This document shows positions 7,380 to 10,050 of a DNA stretch of 10,050 bases, piece after piece. Below the pieces are notes generated by a model, which was given only the letters and a program-made list of their open reading frames with translations, searched no databases and had not been told where the DNA came from. A program made the translations under genes and the position numbers. Origin of the DNA: JBKJTP01 sp046590195 (GTDB taxonomy: Bacteria > Bacteroidota > Ignavibacteria > Palsa-1295); NCBI GenBank assembly GCA_046590195.1, contig JBKJTP010000001.1, positions 1-10,050 on the forward strand, given 5' to 3'. The stretch's first letter is position 1. The number at the start of each line of letters is the position of its first letter.

Positions 7380-9221
7380 TTATGAAACGACAACTCCTTC
7401 GGAAGCCGCGCGAAGCTGAATGTTGTACAGCTTGTAGTACGTACCTTCTGGATTTGCAAGCAACTCGGTGTGCGTACCGATCTCAACGATCTGGCCTTCG
7501 CTCATTACGACAATTCTATCGGCCTGCTGGATCGTCGACAAGCGGTGCGCGATAACGATAGCCGTACGCTCTGCAAGCAGCTTCTGGATCGCGTCTTGAA
7601 CCAGCATCTCGTTCTCTGTATCGAGTGCGCTGGTGGCCTCGTCGAAGATCAGGATCGGCGGGTTCTTAAGCAACGCTCTGGCGATCGCTATTCGCTGCCG
7701 TTGCCCACCCGAGAGCCTGACGCCGCGATCACCGACCATTGTCAGGTAGCCCTCCGGCATGGAGGAGATGAATTCGTGGGCATTCGCAGCACGCGCTGCC
7801 GCTTCAACATCTGCCTGAGTAGCCTTGTGATTGCCGTACGCGATGTTGTTATAGACAGTATCATGGAAGAGTACTGTGTCCTGAGTCACAATGCCATACA
7901 GTTTTCGTAGATCTTCGATCTTATATTCACGAAGATCGTTGCCATTCAGCATGATCCTGCCGCCTGTCGGATCGTAGAAACGGGCGACGAGATCCACCAG
8001 GGTAGTCTTGCCAGCTCCTGAAGGCCCGACGAGCGCGATGACCTCGTTTGGAAAGATCTCGAGATCGATACCCTTGAGTGCTTCGTCCTCGGCATTCTTG
8101 TACTGGAAGCGAACATTATCAAAAAGCAGGGGCGCAGTGTGTGCCGACGCGATCGAACGCGATCCGTCCTTAACAGAAGGCTCCGCATCAAGGATAGTAA
8201 AAAGATTCTCTGCATTCGCTGCACCTTCATGCAACCGGCCAGAGAGCTCGCTTAGAACTCGGATCGGTTGCATTACTTGCACAAGTGAAATAAGAAAGAG
8301 CAACAATTCTCCACCGCTCATCTCCTTTGCACCGACGGCTTGGCCGCCGAACCAGAGAATCCCAATGAAGCCGGAGACAGCCATGATCTCGTTGATCGGA
8401 CCGATGGTGCCACGAATTCGTGACAGCTTGCGTCCGCCGCGATATTGCGCTTCGGTTTCCTTCTTAAACCTGGAGACCTCATAATGCTCCATCCCAAAGG
8501 ATTTTACAACCTTTACGCCACTGATCATCTCCTGCGCAATCGACAAAAGATCGCCCATATTTTGGTTGACCCTATGTGAGAGACCCTTTATCGTCTTGCC
8601 AAGTAAACCGACCATCCACATGCTCAGCGCGGCGATACTAAACGATATGAGAGCGAGCTTCGCATTTATCGTGAAGAGAAACCAGAGCAAGGTAACGATC
8701 TGTAAGGGTTGTCCAATGAGCGTATTGAATCCACCAATCAGTGTACTGTTGACACCGCTAACATCATGCGTCACACGTGAAAGCAATTGTCCAGCCTTTC
8801 GCTCATAATAGTAGTCTAGACTTAGCGTCGAAAGCTTATCAAAGATCTGATCGCGAAGCCGTTTTACCATTTTACCCTCGACGATCGACATCATATATCC
8901 GTTGAAATATCCGAAGATATTTTTCAGCGCATAAACTCCAAAGATAAACGCGCAAATGCGGATCAGCGAAGTGGTGTAGCTAGGTGAGATGAAGAGTGCC
9001 GTGAACCAGTCCAGTATCGACTGTGTGTCGACGTACTTGTTCTGGATATTCATGTTCATCTGTGGTCCGCCGAGGATGATGCTCACAATGGGCAAGATCA
9101 CCACGATCACGACCATGTTCAGCTGATTGCTGACCACGTTCATGAGCGAAGCCAGGATCATCCTGCCTTTGAAGGGGCGGGCGTATGGCCAAAGACGCTT
9201 ATAGGTTTCTAAGATCTTCAC
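7380..9221 (-). CDS. MsbA-like ABC exporter, fused permease and ATPase
   Basis: This 613-residue type IV ABC exporter half-transporter works as a homodimer in the inner membrane. The N-terminal part (about residues 20-315) holds six membrane helices with the coupling-helix region REAGQLLSRVTHD-like at 141-152 (here RKAGQLLSRVTH). The ATPase domain is complete: A-loop Tyr374, Walker A GPSGAGKTT (399-407), Q-loop Gln447, signature LSGGQ (503-507), Walker B ILIFDE (523-528), D-loop SALD (531-534) and switch His559. Length and order match MsbA (about 580 residues), the flippase for lipid A-core. A flippase role for the lipid product of the flanking GT9 enzymes fits the context, but the same fold also exports peptides or drugs. 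The start is a GTG nine bases after the upstream GT9 stop; the conserved LWPYARPFKGR segment (10-20) argues against starting at Met21. No ribosome-binding site is obvious. Confidence 0.92.
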   Translation of the reverse strand: MKILETYKRLWPYARPFKGRMILASLMNVVSNQLNMVVIVVILPIVSIILGGPQMNMNIQNKYVDTQSILDWFTALFISPSYTTSLIRICAFIFGVYALKNIFGYFNGYMMSIVEGKMVKRLRDQIFDKLSTLSLDYYYERKAGQLLSRVTHDVSGVNSTLIGGFNTLIGQPLQIVTLLWFLFTINAKLALISFSIAALSMWMVGLLGKTIKGLSHRVNQNMGDLLSIAQEMISGVKVVKSFGMEHYEVSRFKKETEAQYRGGRKLSRIRGTIGPINEIMAVSGFIGILWFGGQAVGAKEMSGGELLLFLISLVQVMQPIRVLSELSGRLHEGAANAENLFTILDAEPSVKDGSRSIASAHTAPLLFDNVRFQYKNAEDEALKGIDLEIFPNEVIALVGPSGAGKTTLVDLVARFYDPTGGRIMLNGNDLREYKIEDLRKLYGIVTQDTVLFHDTVYNNIAYGNHKATQADVEAAARAANAHEFISSMPEGYLTMVGDRGVRLSGGQRQRIAIARALLKNPPILIFDEATSALDTENEMLVQDAIQKLLAERTAIVIAHRLSTIQQADRIVVMSEGQIVEIGTHTELLANPEGTYYKLYNIQLRAASEGVVVS

Positions 9222-9230
9222 AGAGCTTTT

Positions 9231-10050
9231 TTATAAGGTTGCTCGGGGGGTCGTTTTGCTGTCGAGCTTTGCCTCAAGTCTGCGTAACAACGAGAGAACT
9301 GAATGGGGTTCGAGCGTGGACAGCGAAGGTGACTGGATCATCATTTCGTATGGCACACCTATAGGTATCCAATAATGCAATCCATTTGGGATCGGCGCAT
9401 AAACTACCACTTGGGGAATATCTAGTGCCGCAGCTAGGTGCACCACTGAAGTATCTGGCGTGATGAGGCCCTGGCATGTTGAAAGGGTGGACGCGAACTC
9501 AGAGTATGACTTGCTCACAGGAAGCACTCGAATGCGGGCGTTCGCTCCAAGTCTCTCGATCTCCATCGCCTTCGCTTCGTCGCGAGGCTCGGCGAGGATC
9601 GCGATCTCACTCCATCTATCGTTCTGGAGCGCTTGCTTTGCTATCTCGGCATACACCGATTCAGGTGCCCAGCGAGATTCGGTGCCGGCGGAAATATTAA
9701 TGCCTAGTCTTCCTTCAATGATTGCACGGCGATCGATCTTTAGAACTGGCTTCCCGCTCACACTTACTGGATTAATCCCTAAAGGTCGTAGGAGCTCAGC
9801 AATGCGAGCGGAGATGTGATTCTTCTCGCGATCAATCCGTGGCACGAGTATGTCGTAGACAACAGAGTTCTCTTTCTCGATGCCTATCGCGCAACGTGGT
9901 TTGATCGCCACCATCAGCATCGAGCTAGTGACCGACGCATTGTCCGTCATGTCGATCGCAACATCGAACTTCTGCTTGCGAAGTCCGAGCAACATTGCCC
10001 GGTCCTCGAACCATGACTTTTGATAGATCACCGTATCGCATTCGATCGGC
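9231..10050 (-). CDS. Family 9 glycosyltransferase, 5' end beyond the window
   Basis: This is the third GT9-type enzyme of the minus-strand set, missing its N-terminus. The frame remains open to the right edge, with in-frame residues before the GTG at 10029-10031. That GTG is therefore only an internal valine, and the true start lies outside. Visible parts are the end of the first Rossmann domain (KFDVAIDMTDNAS, then KPRCAIGI, where family members commonly have a riG segment), the hinge, INISAGTESRWAP in the donor domain and LITPDTSVVHLAAALDIPQ near the C-terminus. The R-x-D-x-x-G-D motif and the catalytic Asp should lie within the missing first 70 or so residues. The protein is closer to textbook heptosyltransferases than its two downstream relatives. 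It lies nine bases upstream of the ABC exporter gene and is the first visible member of that set; the promoter must be outside the window. Confidence 0.85.
   Translation of the reverse strand, partial: PIECDTVIYQKSWFEDRAMLLGLRKQKFDVAIDMTDNASVTSSMLMVAIKPRCAIGIEKENSVVYDILVPRIDREKNHISARIAELLRPLGINPVSVSGKPVLKIDRRAIIEGRLGINISAGTESRWAPESVYAEIAKQALQNDRWSEIAILAEPRDEAKAMEIERLGANARIRVLPVSKSYSEFASTLSTCQGLITPDTSVVHLAAALDIPQVVVYAPIPNGLHYWIPIGVPYEMMIQSPSLSTLEPHSVLSLLRRLEAKLDSKTTPRATL

Noticed and set aside
7470..7910. Plus-strand frame of about 146 codons opposite the ABC exporter's ATPase domain
   Set aside because: It mirrors the signature, Walker B and H-loop regions of a fully intact ABC gene. Its product shows no recognisable motif.
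10029..10031. GTG as the start of the third GT9 gene
   Set aside because: The frame continues upstream to the window edge, and the protein would lack the whole first Rossmann strand and its catalytic motif. The gene is therefore cut by the window.

Overview
The window is almost wholly protein-coding and looks like an envelope-glycan locus of a Gram-negative bacterium. Base composition is close to balanced. Recognisable Shine-Dalgarno sequences are scarce, TTG and GTG starts are common, and there are three GT9 (heptosyltransferase-type) enzymes plus a predicted outer-membrane protein. This would fit a member of the Bacteroidota/Chlorobiota/Ignavibacteria side of the tree, but the taxonomic guess is inference and weak.

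Layout. Bases 1-170 are a near-complete palindrome with perfect 76-base arms. Its right arm is the coding 3' end of an unidentified gene that stops at 213. From 257 to 4831 there is a tightly packed plus-strand set: a membrane-anchored GT2 glycosyltransferase, a secreted DUF1207-like predicted outer-membrane protein, an intramembrane site-2 (M50) protease and a polytopic GT-C (ArnT/PMT-type) glycosyltransferase. Each of the last three starts inside the end of the gene before it. From 4822 to the right edge everything is on the minus strand. In transcription order this is a GT9 glycosyltransferase cut by the window edge, an MsbA-like ABC exporter, a 444-residue GT9 protein and a 401-residue GT9 protein, with gaps of 9, 2 and 15 bases. 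The two sets converge and their ends overlap by 10 bases.

How they could work together (inference). The minus-strand set would add core-type sugars to a lipid acceptor on the cytoplasmic face (three GT9 enzymes) and flip the product across the inner membrane (ABC exporter). The plus-strand GT2 enzyme would make a lipid-linked or polymeric sugar product. The GT-C enzyme would use a polyprenyl-phosphate sugar on the periplasmic face, as ArnT does for lipid A. The site-2 protease may regulate an envelope response. No intergenic gap exceeds 43 bases. I found no tRNA, rRNA, CRISPR, insertion sequence, riboswitch or convincing intrinsic terminator. The least ordinary items are the terminal palindrome, the altered first motif of the 444-residue GT9 protein, the long basic N-terminal extensions shared by two GT9 proteins, and a strong excess of GATC.
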